A DNA stretch of 64,000 nucleotides from contig NZ_SLZN01000003.1 of the NCBI RefSeq assembly GCF_004346035.1, positions 177,193 to 241,192 of the forward strand. Direction: 5' to 3'. The notes beneath the pieces are model-generated. The model saw nothing but the letters and a program-made list of their open reading frames with translations. It was not told the origin of the DNA and ran no database searches. This DNA is from Acidomonas methanolica (lineage in GTDB: Bacteria; Pseudomonadota; Alphaproteobacteria; Acetobacterales; Acetobacteraceae). The stretch's first letter is position 1; every line of letters begins with the position of its first letter. The translations under genes and the position numbers were made by a program. This document shows, piece by piece, positions 54,583-63,227 of the stretch.

Positions 54583-56409
54583 ATGTCTCTTACAGATGTC
54601 GTCGTCCGCCAGGCCAGGGCCACCGGCAAGGACTACACGCTCGGCGATCAGGACGGCCTTTCCCTCTGTGTTCTGGCCGGAGGGAGCAAGTCCTGGCACT
54701 TCCGCTACAGCTGGATGGGCCGCCAGAAACGCATGTCGTTCGGCAGCTATCCCGAGATCAGCCTGCGTGAGGCGCGCGCTCTGCGGGATGAGGCACGGGC
54801 CTTGCTCGCCAAGGGCGTCAACCCGCGCATCGAGCGCCGACAGCAGCGATTTGCGGTTCGGCAGGCGGCAGAACACAGCTTCGAGGCGGTCTTCACTCAG
54901 TGGCACGCCCATCGCGCCCTCACCCTGCGTCACGGCCGTCAGACGGCACTGTCACAGGTCGAACGGGTCTTCGCCAAGGACGTGCTGCCGGTCCTCGGCA
55001 AGCTGTCGATCTATGACATCCGCCGCCATCATCTGCTGGACGCGCTCGGCCGGGTCGAGCAGCGCGACGCGTTGAGTGTGGCGAAGAAGATTCGCACCTG
55101 GTTCAACCAGATGTTCCGCTATGCTCTGGTCAAGGTGCCGGGGCTGGAGAGCAATCCGGCCTCGGACCTCGATGTGGTCGCCCAGCCGCAGCCGCCGGTG
55201 CGGAACAACCCTTTCCTGCGCCTGGAAGAGATGCCGCCTTTCCTGAAGCGCCTCCGGCGTTACCGGGGTCGTCTGCAAACCCAGCTCGGGCTTCGCCTGC
55301 TTCTGCTGACCGGCGTGCGGACGGGAGAATTGCGCTTGGCCACCCCGGACCAGTTCCATCTCGATGAAGGGCTTTGGATCATCCCGCCCGAGACGGTAAA
55401 GCAGCTACAGCTCTCCATGCGCAAGAAACGCCAGAGGCCGCAGGACATCCCGCCTTATATTGTGCCGCTCTCGGCTCAGGCGACCGAGATCGTGCGTCAT
55501 CTGCTGGCGCGGATGGTGCCAGCCCAACGCTATCTCTTTCACCACACGTCGAATCTGAAGAAGCGCATCAGCGAGAACACGCTGAATGCGGCGCTCAAGC
55601 GGATGGGCTATGCGGACCAGTTGACCGGCCACGGCATCCGGGGAACGATCTCCACCGCACTGAACGAGATCGGCTACCCCCTGAGCTGGGTTGATGCCCA
55701 GTTGTCGCACGTGGACCCGCATCGGACCAGCGCCACCTATAACCACGCCCGTTATGTGGAGCCGCGTCGGCGCATGATGCAGGACTGGGCCGACCGGCTC
55801 GACCTGCTGGAACAGGATCGGGTCGAGGCCGCAAGCGCCCATCTGGCCGTCCGGATCGAGGACGACGATGCGGTCGCCGAGAACCGGGAGATCGAACATC
55901 GCGTTCCCGTGTCCCCGATGCTACGGCTGGTCGCTCGGCAGGAGGAACCCGCGCCGATCCATCGTTTGTCGGCGGTCCGTCGGGCTGGACCGGAGGAAAA
56001 TCCGTCGCTGTCGCCGCTTCAGCGGGAGCGGATTCTGCTTCTGGACATTCTGGATTCGCCCCATAATCTTCCGGTGGCCGAGTTTGCGAAACTGACGGGC
56101 AAGTCCCGCCGCTGGGTCAATTACGAAATCCAGGGCGGAAACCTGCTGGCGGTAACCGTCGGCAACCGAGGTCAGCGCGTGCCCGACTGGCATCTCGATC
56201 CCGTCAGGCACCGGCTGATCCAGGCGGTGCTGAAGCAGGCATGGGATGCTGATCCCTGGCAGATCTATCATGCTCTCTCCCGTCCCAACGCGATGCTTGA
56301 CGGACAGGTGCCCGTGCAGATCGTGACGCAAGAGACTCTGCGCGAGGTCGTCAAGGCCGTGGGCTTCGCGTTGAGGACTCCGGCGCCATCGCTTCGCGAA
56401 GCCGGGTGA
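54583..56409 (+). CDS. Tyrosine integrase with a long C-terminal extension
   Basis: A 608-residue P4-type integrase, about 200 residues longer than usual. Residues 1-80 are the DUF4102 arm-binding domain (LTDVVVRQARATGKDYTLGDQDGL). The catalytic domain covers about 200-395, with TGVRTGELR (Arg246), HGIRGTISTALNEIG and the active tyrosine in TSATYNHARYVEPRR. Residues about 495-600 form an extra module: a helix-turn-helix-like LPVAEFAKLTGKSRRWVNYEI and DPWQIYHALSRPNAMLDGQVP, which resembles MbcA/ParS/Xre-type antitoxin domains. AGGAG precedes the start. It integrates the element at the adjacent tRNA-Gly. Confidence 0.92.
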   Translation: MSLTDVVVRQARATGKDYTLGDQDGLSLCVLAGGSKSWHFRYSWMGRQKRMSFGSYPEISLREARALRDEARALLAKGVNPRIERRQQRFAVRQAAEHSFEAVFTQWHAHRALTLRHGRQTALSQVERVFAKDVLPVLGKLSIYDIRRHHLLDALGRVEQRDALSVAKKIRTWFNQMFRYALVKVPGLESNPASDLDVVAQPQPPVRNNPFLRLEEMPPFLKRLRRYRGRLQTQLGLRLLLLTGVRTGELRLATPDQFHLDEGLWIIPPETVKQLQLSMRKKRQRPQDIPPYIVPLSAQATEIVRHLLARMVPAQRYLFHHTSNLKKRISENTLNAALKRMGYADQLTGHGIRGTISTALNEIGYPLSWVDAQLSHVDPHRTSATYNHARYVEPRRRMMQDWADRLDLLEQDRVEAASAHLAVRIEDDDAVAENREIEHRVPVSPMLRLVARQEEPAPIHRLSAVRRAGPEENPSLSPLQRERILLLDILDSPHNLPVAEFAKLTGKSRRWVNYEIQGGNLLAVTVGNRGQRVPDWHLDPVRHRLIQAVLKQAWDADPWQIYHALSRPNAMLDGQVPVQIVTQETLREVVKAVGFALRTPAPSLREAG

Positions 56410-56599
56410 CGCGGGTTGATGCAGTCAATTTGGCTCTTCCCGCGTGGGGCAAGTCGGCCTTGTGGGCGTGAAGTCCGTCGTCCGCGCGCGATTACCGGCT
56501 GGCGGAATCAGGTGTTCAGTGCCCGGCGTGAGACCGTGAAGGCCTGCGCGGAGAGTCAGGCCGGGACGGGAGGCGCCGCTCACCTGCTGCTATATCCAG

Positions 56600-56830
56600 T
56601 GTGATGGAACCTTCTGCGGCGGGGCGCGTGGTGTCTTCTACGCTGTAGGGGCCGACGGGCCGGAGGATCTGACGGACTTCATCCGCGAATTGACGATGCG
56701 GATGTAAACCGATCTCGGCACGCGGCTGAACATGATGGCAGTGAACCATTTCAACATCGCGCATTCCGATGTTTATGTTGCGGTCGACCGCAGCGACGAT
56801 CACAGCAAAAACCTTGTGATCAATTGGGGG
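56600..56830 (+). pseudogene. Decayed relaxase fragment (VirD2-like/DUF3363 type)
   Basis: One frame reads EDLTDFIRELTMRM, a TAA stop (56705-56707), then TDLGTRLNMMAVNHFNIAH and HSDVYVAVDRSDDHSKNLVI. Conjugative relaxases of the DUF3363/VirD2-like group contain an equivalent run: RDLM-RME-DLGTRLDWVAVDHFNTxxPHxH, then a DDRG-LVI block. The stop replaces the expected Glu, the HxH metal pair is damaged (DVYV), and neither end is present. This is a remnant of a conjugation gene inside the element. Assignment rests on motif memory. Confidence 0.55.
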
Positions 56831-57047
56831 CTACCTGCCTCGACTGCTACCTTCATGACCCGCGCGTTCGGCGTGTGTGCCGAACCGCCAGTTTTCGCGG
56901 CTATCGACGCCATTTCCCTCATGATCGTTTTCAAAAAATGCAACAGAACTGTCACGATATTTAATAATCCCCACGTGATACGTGCTTCGCAACGCGACCT
57001 CAAGGTGGCGGGATGTTCTGATTGCATGAGTTAAAACTGAGGGCGCG
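56831..57047. other. Non-coding stretch before the repeat-bearing gene
   Basis: Together with 56410-56599 this makes about 640 bases without an intact gene. GC falls from core-like to AT-rich towards the right. No reading frame has a start, family similarity and codon use that fit. The ribosome binding site GAGGG (57039-57043) at its end serves ATG 57048. Confidence 0.5.
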
Positions 57048-57239
57048 ATGTCTCGTTCGGAATTCTTAGTTAAATTCTTGTATAATAAAAATTTAAGTAA
57101 TACGGTCACGGGTCACGGGTCACGGGTCACGGGTCACGGGTCACGGGTCACGGGTCACGGGTCACGGGTCACGGGTCACGGGTCACGGGTCACGGGTCAT
57201 AGCGCGTTACAACGCGACGAAAACGGCCCAGTCGGTTGA
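57048..57239 (+). CDS. Repeat-containing leader ORF, likely OFF form of the receptor 5' end
   Basis: ATG 57048 follows GAGGG by four bases. The frame encodes MSRSEFLVKFLYNKNLSN, then the repeat-derived heptapeptide VTGHGSR over and over, and ends at TGA 57237-57239 after 63 residues. The downstream receptor frame is offset by one base and has no ATG or GTG before 57283. Removing one 7-bp repeat (or adding two) joins this ORF to the receptor, giving about 841 residues. It is therefore best read as the 5' part of the receptor gene in an out-of-frame state. Confidence 0.55.
   Translation: MSRSEFLVKFLYNKNLSNTVTGHGSRVTGHGSRVTGHGSRVTGHGSRVTGHSALQRDENGPVG
57104..57199 (+). repeat. 13 perfect tandem copies of the heptamer GGTCACG
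   Basis: Thirteen exact copies (57104-57194) are followed by a partial copy GGTCA. Three copies make 21 bases and no stop codon occurs in any frame, so the tract is translatable throughout. The unit length is not a multiple of three, so each gain or loss shifts the frame. Long perfect short-unit repeats are prone to slippage in replication. Confidence 0.97.
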
Positions 57240-57267
57240 AGTAACGCACGCTCTAGCTTCCGGAGCG

Positions 57268-59580
57268 TTGTTATGCGCCACAATGCTGTTCAGCGCACCC
57301 GTCATGTCCGCGCGAGCAGCAGAAAATACAATACCTCCACAGTCTACAAAAAAGATAACACACACAAAAGATATTCGTACACAAGATCAGGTTTCACCCG
57401 GGCTGCTCCCAGGTAAGTCGGTAAAGCAGAAATCTATTCAGAATCCACACAAAAACGAAAATATCCTCGTGGTGGGCCACTCGACCGATTCTGCCATCTA
57501 TCAGGCTCCAAGCAAGGCGCCGCTGGAAGCGTTTCAGCCCACCTCTCTTATTAGCCAGCACTTCATCGAAAACAATATTCCTCCCACGGGCAACTACGAC
57601 ACGGTCGCGATTCTTACGCCGAGCGTTATGTCGATCTCTCCGAACGGTCCGGGGCTGTCCGAAGCTGGGAACATGTCCATTCGCGGTTTTCAGGACGGCG
57701 AATACAACGTGACTTTCGACGGCATCCCTTTTGCGGATGGCAATAACTTTACCCATCACTCGACCGGCTATTTCATGTCCCACTCGCTTGGCGATACCAG
57801 TGTCGATCGCGGGCCGGGCGATGCCAGTACGCTAGGTTATGCAACCTTCGGGGGCACGATCTCAGTCAAGGGCAAAGACCCGAAAGCGCAGCGCTCTGTC
57901 GAGACTTTTGGCAGCATGGGCGCGTGGAATACCTATACTTACGGTGGTGAAATTAATTCTGGAAAGATGAAGAAGCTCAACGGCGCTTCTTTCGTCTTTG
58001 ACGGCACAGGTTCGAGTAGCGACGGTTATCTGACGTATTCTGGGCAGCAGCGCTGGAACCTATACTCAAAGGGGATACAGCCGATTGGCGAACATACCAC
58101 TCTGACCTTTATGGGTTTGTATAATAATCTTAACCATAATACCACTTTAGGAGCAACTCGCGAGGAAATCGCCAAATACGGACCGAATTACGGACTGTCC
58201 AACAATCCAAATTCCCAGAATTACTATAAATATAATACTGACGCGATCCAGACCGATATGGCCTATGTCGCGCTGCACAGCGATCTCGGAAACAACTGGA
58301 CGATCGACAATAAAGTGTACACCTATGCCTATTATCATCACGGTCACAACACCAATGATGTGAACGGCACGATTTCCGCGCAGTACAATACGACCGCCGC
58401 CAGAGCAGGAGTGACATGCGGCGCAAAATACAAAGGAACAATCTATGAATCCGGTCCTGGATGCGAATTCGGTCAGGCGATGCGTCAGGATTACCGCGCG
58501 TGGGGCGATGTCTTCGCTCTGAAGCGCGATTTCGGTCTTGCCAAGCTGGATGTGGGTTTCTGGCTGGAACACCAGACCGATACCCGCCAGCAAGGCAATT
58601 TCAACTATGCGGTTGGCAAATTCACGAACACACCGAACCTCAACCGGCTGATGACGCTCGAAAATTTCAGCGCTCAACCTTATGTGCAGCTCACCTTTCG
58701 TCCACTGCCGAACCTCACGGTCTCGCCGGGCTTCAAATACGCGCTGATGGATCGTCAAATCAACGCGCCCATCAACCAGAAAACCGGCACACCGCTTAAT
58801 TATGATCAGACCTACGGCACACCGATGCCGTCACTTAACGTGCATTACATGGCCGCGAAAAACTGGTCGGCCTATCTGCAAGTCGCCCGTGGCTTTCTGG
58901 CACCGGACGCCGCGTATTTCTATACGCCCGACCCGTCTGCCAACAAAGTCAGTCCGGAAAACACCATGAACTACCAGATCGGAACGTCATGGCAGAGCCG
59001 ACGTTTTACCGTGTCCGCTGATGTCTATTATATTGATTTTAGTAATTTTGTGACCAGCTCCAACCAGAATATTCCTGGTTATGGTCCGATGAAGGTCTAC
59101 TATAATCAAGGCGGCGTGAATTATTACGGCATCGAGGGTGAGGCTTCATATTACGTTGGCGGTGGCGTGACTTTGTTCGCCAACGGTAGCCTCAATCAGT
59201 CCAAAACGCAGAATACGGGGGCACCTCTAGCCGAAGCGCCGGATGCAACGGCGGCAGGTGGTATCATCTACGAGCACAATGGCTTCTATGCTTCCGTGAT
59301 CGACAAATGGATCGGCGCTCGCGCGGGTCAGATCAGTTCCAAAGGGATCGCCGAGAAGGGTCTGGATCCCTTCAATCAACTCAATCTCTCCGTGAGCTAC
59401 ACCTTCCAGCAGCATTCGCATGGAATCCCGCCGATCAAGCTGGGCCTGCACGTTACCAATCTGGCCAACAGCACGAAAATCGTAGACTACGCCGGTTCGA
59501 CTGCCGATGGAAATGACCTCTGGATTTCCCAGGCCGGACGCGGATTTTTCGGAAGCGTCTCAGTGCCGCTCGGTTTCTGA
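57268..59580 (+). CDS. TonB-dependent receptor, probably phase-variable
   Basis: The body encodes 770 residues: a signal-peptide core (ALLCATMLFSAPVMSARA), a linker, a plug domain (VAILTPSVMSISPNGPG, NMSIRGFQDGEYNVTFDGIPF) and a 22-strand-type barrel ending in a terminal Phe (GFFGSVSVPLGF). The annotated start is TTG 57268, which is weak; the frame is open upstream to a stop at 57094, through the heptamer repeats. The real start is probably ATG 57048 when copy number permits. GC is lower than in core genes, in line with transfer. The ligand is unknown. A phosphatase gene follows. Confidence 0.88.
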   Translation: MLCATMLFSAPVMSARAAENTIPPQSTKKITHTKDIRTQDQVSPGLLPGKSVKQKSIQNPHKNENILVVGHSTDSAIYQAPSKAPLEAFQPTSLISQHFIENNIPPTGNYDTVAILTPSVMSISPNGPGLSEAGNMSIRGFQDGEYNVTFDGIPFADGNNFTHHSTGYFMSHSLGDTSVDRGPGDASTLGYATFGGTISVKGKDPKAQRSVETFGSMGAWNTYTYGGEINSGKMKKLNGASFVFDGTGSSSDGYLTYSGQQRWNLYSKGIQPIGEHTTLTFMGLYNNLNHNTTLGATREEIAKYGPNYGLSNNPNSQNYYKYNTDAIQTDMAYVALHSDLGNNWTIDNKVYTYAYYHHGHNTNDVNGTISAQYNTTAARAGVTCGAKYKGTIYESGPGCEFGQAMRQDYRAWGDVFALKRDFGLAKLDVGFWLEHQTDTRQQGNFNYAVGKFTNTPNLNRLMTLENFSAQPYVQLTFRPLPNLTVSPGFKYALMDRQINAPINQKTGTPLNYDQTYGTPMPSLNVHYMAAKNWSAYLQVARGFLAPDAAYFYTPDPSANKVSPENTMNYQIGTSWQSRRFTVSADVYYIDFSNFVTSSNQNIPGYGPMKVYYNQGGVNYYGIEGEASYYVGGGVTLFANGSLNQSKTQNTGAPLAEAPDATAAGGIIYEHNGFYASVIDKWIGARAGQISSKGIAEKGLDPFNQLNLSVSYTFQQHSHGIPPIKLGLHVTNLANSTKIVDYAGSTADGNDLWISQAGRGFFGSVSVPLGF

Positions 59581-59677
59581 TTGCGCATTCGGTTTCTCTG
59601 GCGAGGCGCGATCTTCTTATGATGGTGCTTCGTCAGAGGCAGATTTCTGACATTCTAGAAAAGAAAGAACGCTTCTC

Positions 59678-60481
59678 ATGGTCAATCCATTCAGCCAGAT
59701 GCCGTCCCGACGATTTTTCCGCATGAAGATGTTGGCTGCCTGCGGCCTATCCGCCATCGCGGCGACGCTCGCCACTCAGCAGGCGCAGGCCGTGCCAACG
59801 GACGCGATGCTTGCCCCACCCCCGGCTGTCGGTTCCCCGCTGGACAAGGCAGATCATGAAATCTTCGAGGCGACACGTGCGCTGAAGGGAACCCGTCGCT
59901 GGACATTGGCCACGCAGGACGCCGACCTCAAGCCGGCCGCGCTGCTGAAGGATTTTTCCTGTGCCGCCGGGTTCGAGATTGACGCCGCGCGCGCACCGCA
60001 TCTCGTGGCGCTGATCAAATCCTTGCAGGCCCAGGCGAAAGCCGCCGTCTCGGCTGATAAGGTCGCTTTTGCCCGTGTCCGTCCGTTCGTCGGCAATGAC
60101 GCACCAATCTGCACGCCGCGCAAGCCGAATGCCAAATCTGGTTTCGCCTATCCGTCCGGCCATACGACTAATGGCTGGTCGAGCGCGCTGCTCCTCAGCC
60201 GCCTGCTGCCCGAGCGCGAAGCGGAGATCCTGCGTCGTGGCCGTGTGATCGGCGAAAGCAGGATCGTCTGCGGTGTGCATTGGGCATCGGACGTGACGGC
60301 GGGCTATCAGGAAGGTGCCTCTGTTTTCGCACGCTTCGAGACCGACCCGTCAACGGCGGCGGAGATAGAAGCCGCACGTGCGGAACTCGCCGCGCTGAAA
60401 AAGACGGCTCCAGCACCTGATGGGGAGCGTTGCGCGATCGAACTGGATGCGGCGGAGCATTCTCCCTTTACTCAGCCGTGA
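59678..60481 (+). CDS. Class A non-specific acid phosphatase (PAP2 family)
   Basis: A 267-residue exported enzyme with a signal peptide (cleavage after QQAQA). The three-part PAP2 signature is complete: KVAFARVRP (K-x6-RP), YPSGHT and ESRIVCGVHWASD (SR-x5-H-x3-D). These periplasmic enzymes release phosphate from organic esters. ATG 59678 is the longest start; ATGs at 59699 and 59723 would give a tighter signal peptide. It lies 97 bp after the TonB-dependent receptor on the same strand, so co-expression is possible. Confidence 0.9.
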   Translation: MVNPFSQMPSRRFFRMKMLAACGLSAIAATLATQQAQAVPTDAMLAPPPAVGSPLDKADHEIFEATRALKGTRRWTLATQDADLKPAALLKDFSCAAGFEIDAARAPHLVALIKSLQAQAKAAVSADKVAFARVRPFVGNDAPICTPRKPNAKSGFAYPSGHTTNGWSSALLLSRLLPEREAEILRRGRVIGESRIVCGVHWASDVTAGYQEGASVFARFETDPSTAAEIEAARAELAALKKTAPAPDGERCAIELDAAEHSPFTQP

Positions 60482-60855
60482 GATGATATAGCTGGATTTT
60501 GCCATCCGTGAAGGCACCAGAACCGGCGTTAAACAGGTTCGCTCGCGGGACCGGAATTATGGAATTTACGGGAAGGTTGTGCCGAACGCCTGTCTCAAGG
60601 GTTCCGTATATCCCTTACCCATTTTTGTGCTGATCAATGGAAAAGATGCGTTCATCATGATGTAAGTTCGTAAGCTCCCGGCGACTGATGCCGCGCTGAA
60701 TATTTCTGGTCTGGTTCAGCTATGAAGCATGAGCGATTTTAGAGATACGGACGTGGTCCTACCTGCGAGTGTCGCAGGTGGGACCGCAAAGAGGCTGGTT
60801 GAGAGACCCGATAAGCCCATTGACCCCTTCGACCCGTTAGTAAAACGAGCGGGTG
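60482..60855. other. Intergenic region with a strong hairpin
   Basis: This stretch of 374 bases between the convergent phosphatase and lptG genes holds no gene I can support. At 60755-60785 lies a 14-bp stem with one G-U pair (GGTCCTACCTGCGA / TCGCAGGTGGGACC) and a 3-base loop. No U-tract follows on either strand. It may act as a terminator for one or both genes or be a small inverted-repeat element. Confidence 0.6.
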
Positions 60856-62016
60856 TTAGATTTTTCTCTCGCCACGATAAAGCACAAGAATGGCTATAGC
60901 GATTGCCGCGAGAGGCACGAACCATGCCGCCAATACAGGTGGCAGATCGCCATTTTCTCCCAGGAGACCACACGCCCGGATCGCGGAATGTGCGAGATAA
61001 CCGACGAAAAGAATGCTGCCGACGACCACGGCTTTGTTGGTATAGGCCAGAAGCGTGATAGACAGAGCGGCGGCTAGAACGGCCATGGTACCGGGCAGCA
61101 CGGTTTCGGCAATGATCATATGCAGTTGTGTACGATAAGGTGCCCTGTCGTAGCCCCGCTGCTCCCTTCCGGCCAATGACATTACGACAGGAAAGGGCAC
61201 ATATTGCACCTCCATGCCAATTACGCTCAACCACAGCGGGTCCAGCGTCAATCGCAGGTCCATGTCCGTGAAGGGCGTCATGGCATTTCCATGTAGCGCA
61301 TCGTCCATCGACAGGCTGGTAATGCCATCCGGCGATTGCCATTTTCGCCCCATCCGGACACGCCAGACATCACTCGATCCGATCTGCTCCGCGCGGGCCG
61401 CGTGAACGATCTCCACAAGTCGGCCCGGGCCTGCAAAACGGAAAAACTCAAGCCGTGTCAATATGGGCCGGCCAGCCTGAATGACATGCGTGCTCAAAAG
61501 CCCGTCCGGAAGGGCGATCCAGTTGACAGTGCTTTCACGCGTGCGATCGAGGCGCTGGCCATCGCGTCCGATCTTCTCCTGCATCTGCACCGCCATCGAA
61601 GACGGACCAAGCCACGCATCCAGCGCGACATCCATCGGCCCAAGGCACATGCCGATCAGGATCGCGGGCATGAGGCTTTGGGCCGGAGAGCGACCGCTGT
61701 TCCAGAATAGCGTTCGTTCTCCCGAATAGGTGTGCATGAGTTCGGTCACGAACACGCCCAGATATGTTACAAACGGCACCAGCGGGCCGATCAGCCTCGG
61801 TGTTCGCAAAAAACAGAAACGCACCACGCACCGGGTCGTGCCCGTCGTGCAAGCTTGTGTGACACTGTCGATCTGAGGCCAGAGGTCAATCGTCAGCGCG
61901 ACGAACCACAACACCAGAAGAATCAGCACGACCTGTCGGAGATAGGCCAGCAGCACATAGCGCGTATAGCGGCCGAACGGGACGAGGTGAATCCGGCGTG
62001 AAGGTGGACTCTGCAT
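60856..62016 (-). CDS. lptG: LptF/LptG family LPS-export permease (LptG position)
   Basis: A 386-residue YjgP/YjgQ family protein: about six membrane segments, three at each end (RYVLLAYLRQVVLILLVLWF; LITL... LAYTNKAVVVGSILFVGYLAHSAI) around a periplasmic domain of about 170 residues. With LptF and the LptB ATPase it would extract LPS from the inner membrane. Its ATG overlaps the lptF stop by one base (TGATG). It shares the lower GC of the element. The G versus F label rests on order and is tentative. Confidence 0.85.
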   Translation of the reverse strand: MQSPPSRRIHLVPFGRYTRYVLLAYLRQVVLILLVLWFVALTIDLWPQIDSVTQACTTGTTRCVVRFCFLRTPRLIGPLVPFVTYLGVFVTELMHTYSGERTLFWNSGRSPAQSLMPAILIGMCLGPMDVALDAWLGPSSMAVQMQEKIGRDGQRLDRTRESTVNWIALPDGLLSTHVIQAGRPILTRLEFFRFAGPGRLVEIVHAARAEQIGSSDVWRVRMGRKWQSPDGITSLSMDDALHGNAMTPFTDMDLRLTLDPLWLSVIGMEVQYVPFPVVMSLAGREQRGYDRAPYRTQLHMIIAETVLPGTMAVLAAALSITLLAYTNKAVVVGSILFVGYLAHSAIRACGLLGENGDLPPVLAAWFVPLAAIAIAILVLYRGERKI

Positions 62017-63227
62017 CACGCGCGCGCCAGCCGCGGGCGGAACAGCCAGTCCTGACACCAGAGAACGAGTAAGGTGGATGCCCCGGCCCCTGCCGACGTA
62101 AAAGCGAAAAGAACCATGATGACGAGGCTTGGATGGCCTTTCTCCATCGAGCGAATGATCCATTCGGTCGAAATGTTGAAGGACATCAGAATGATACAGG
62201 CCGAAGGCAATGCCAGATACACGGTCCGGCGCGTCGTCAGACATACACCGATGAGAGCGAGGAGGGGGGCCATCACGCACAGAAGGCCGCGCCCGATCCG
62301 TTCTCCCAATATCCTGGTCATGGTCTGGGGAGCAAATGCCCCGGTGCCGTGACCTGCCGCTGCCAGTTCGGCGGAGGTCATTTCTGTCCCGTCGAACCCT
62401 CTCGCGGCGAAGGGCAGGACATCGGAAAGGACTAAATTCCTGTCCGATGTCCGGGCGGAAAATGTCGAGGTCCCGCCATCGGCCGAGCAGGAAACGACCG
62501 TTGGATCGAAACAGAAAACGCGCCATGCCACGTCTTCGAGCTGGAGCGGAACATAGCCGTTGCCCCCTCCTTTTGCCACGCGGGCGCTCCCGGCGAGGAT
62601 GATCCGGAAGCGGCCCGGCCCGTCGGGTTCGCGGATGAAGATATTGCGCTTGAAATGAGAGGTGTTGTCGATCTGGGGCGGCGCGAACATCACGCGGTCT
62701 TTGGGGAAATAGAACTGCCCGGCGCTTCTTCCCACGGTTAGCGCCCGGTATTCGGCCCGGAACAGGACAGCGCGTTGTTCATAGAGCGAGAATGGATTGA
62801 CGACGCCTGACACGAACAGCGAGACGATGCAGGCCATGATTGCCAACGCCATGCCCGGCACAATCAGATGCCGCGGCCCCATGCCCACCGCACCCAGCAC
62901 CAGCAATTCGCGGCTTTCGCGCATCTGGAGTACGGTCATATATGTCGCCGTCAGAAAGGCAATCGGCAGGGAGAGATCGAGAATCTGCGGGATGGTCAGG
63001 GCATAGACTGCGAGCGCCTCGGGAAGGCCTGCGTGATTACGCAACACATCGCGAAAGACCATGGGAAAGCGCTCGGACAGAAATATCGCCTCGACCAGTA
63101 GCATCACGAACAGCACCAGACGCAGGCTGTCACGCAGGAACTGGCGTATCCTCAATGTGCCATATTCCGCCAGGAGGGCGGACAGCCGCGGCGGCCGACC
63201 GGCTTTCAAGACTGCTGGTCCGGTCAT
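62016..63227 (-). CDS. lptF: LptF/LptG family LPS-export permease (LptF position)
   Basis: A 403-residue YjgP/YjgQ family permease. The N-terminal segment FVMLLVEAIFLSERFPMVFRDV and IPQILDLSLPIAFLTATYMTVLQMRESRELLVLGAVGMG contain the usual transmembrane and coupling-helix pattern, followed by a periplasmic domain and three C-terminal spans. It overlaps lptB by four bases (ATGA) and lptG by one, so lptB-lptF-lptG are translated together. In most alphaproteobacteria lptB is apart from lptFG, so this contiguous set is unusual. Confidence 0.87.
   Translation of the reverse strand: MTGPAVLKAGRPPRLSALLAEYGTLRIRQFLRDSLRLVLFVMLLVEAIFLSERFPMVFRDVLRNHAGLPEALAVYALTIPQILDLSLPIAFLTATYMTVLQMRESRELLVLGAVGMGPRHLIVPGMALAIMACIVSLFVSGVVNPFSLYEQRAVLFRAEYRALTVGRSAGQFYFPKDRVMFAPPQIDNTSHFKRNIFIREPDGPGRFRIILAGSARVAKGGGNGYVPLQLEDVAWRVFCFDPTVVSCSADGGTSTFSARTSDRNLVLSDVLPFAARGFDGTEMTSAELAAAGHGTGAFAPQTMTRILGERIGRGLLCVMAPLLALIGVCLTTRRTVYLALPSACIILMSFNISTEWIIRSMEKGHPSLVIMVLFAFTSAGAGASTLLVLWCQDWLFRPRLARA

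Noticed and set aside
56831..57109. A 92-codon minus-strand frame before the repeats
   Set aside because: There is no ribosome binding site and no similarity to known families. Composition does not look coding.
57104..57199. CRISPR array
   Set aside because: The units are 7 bases long and abut directly without spacers, so this is a simple tandem repeat.
60716..61342. A 208-codon open frame on the minus strand near the lptG end
   Set aside because: It is an alternate frame of lptG that runs past the lptG stop. It has no motif and would not be a transposase remnant on the evidence seen.
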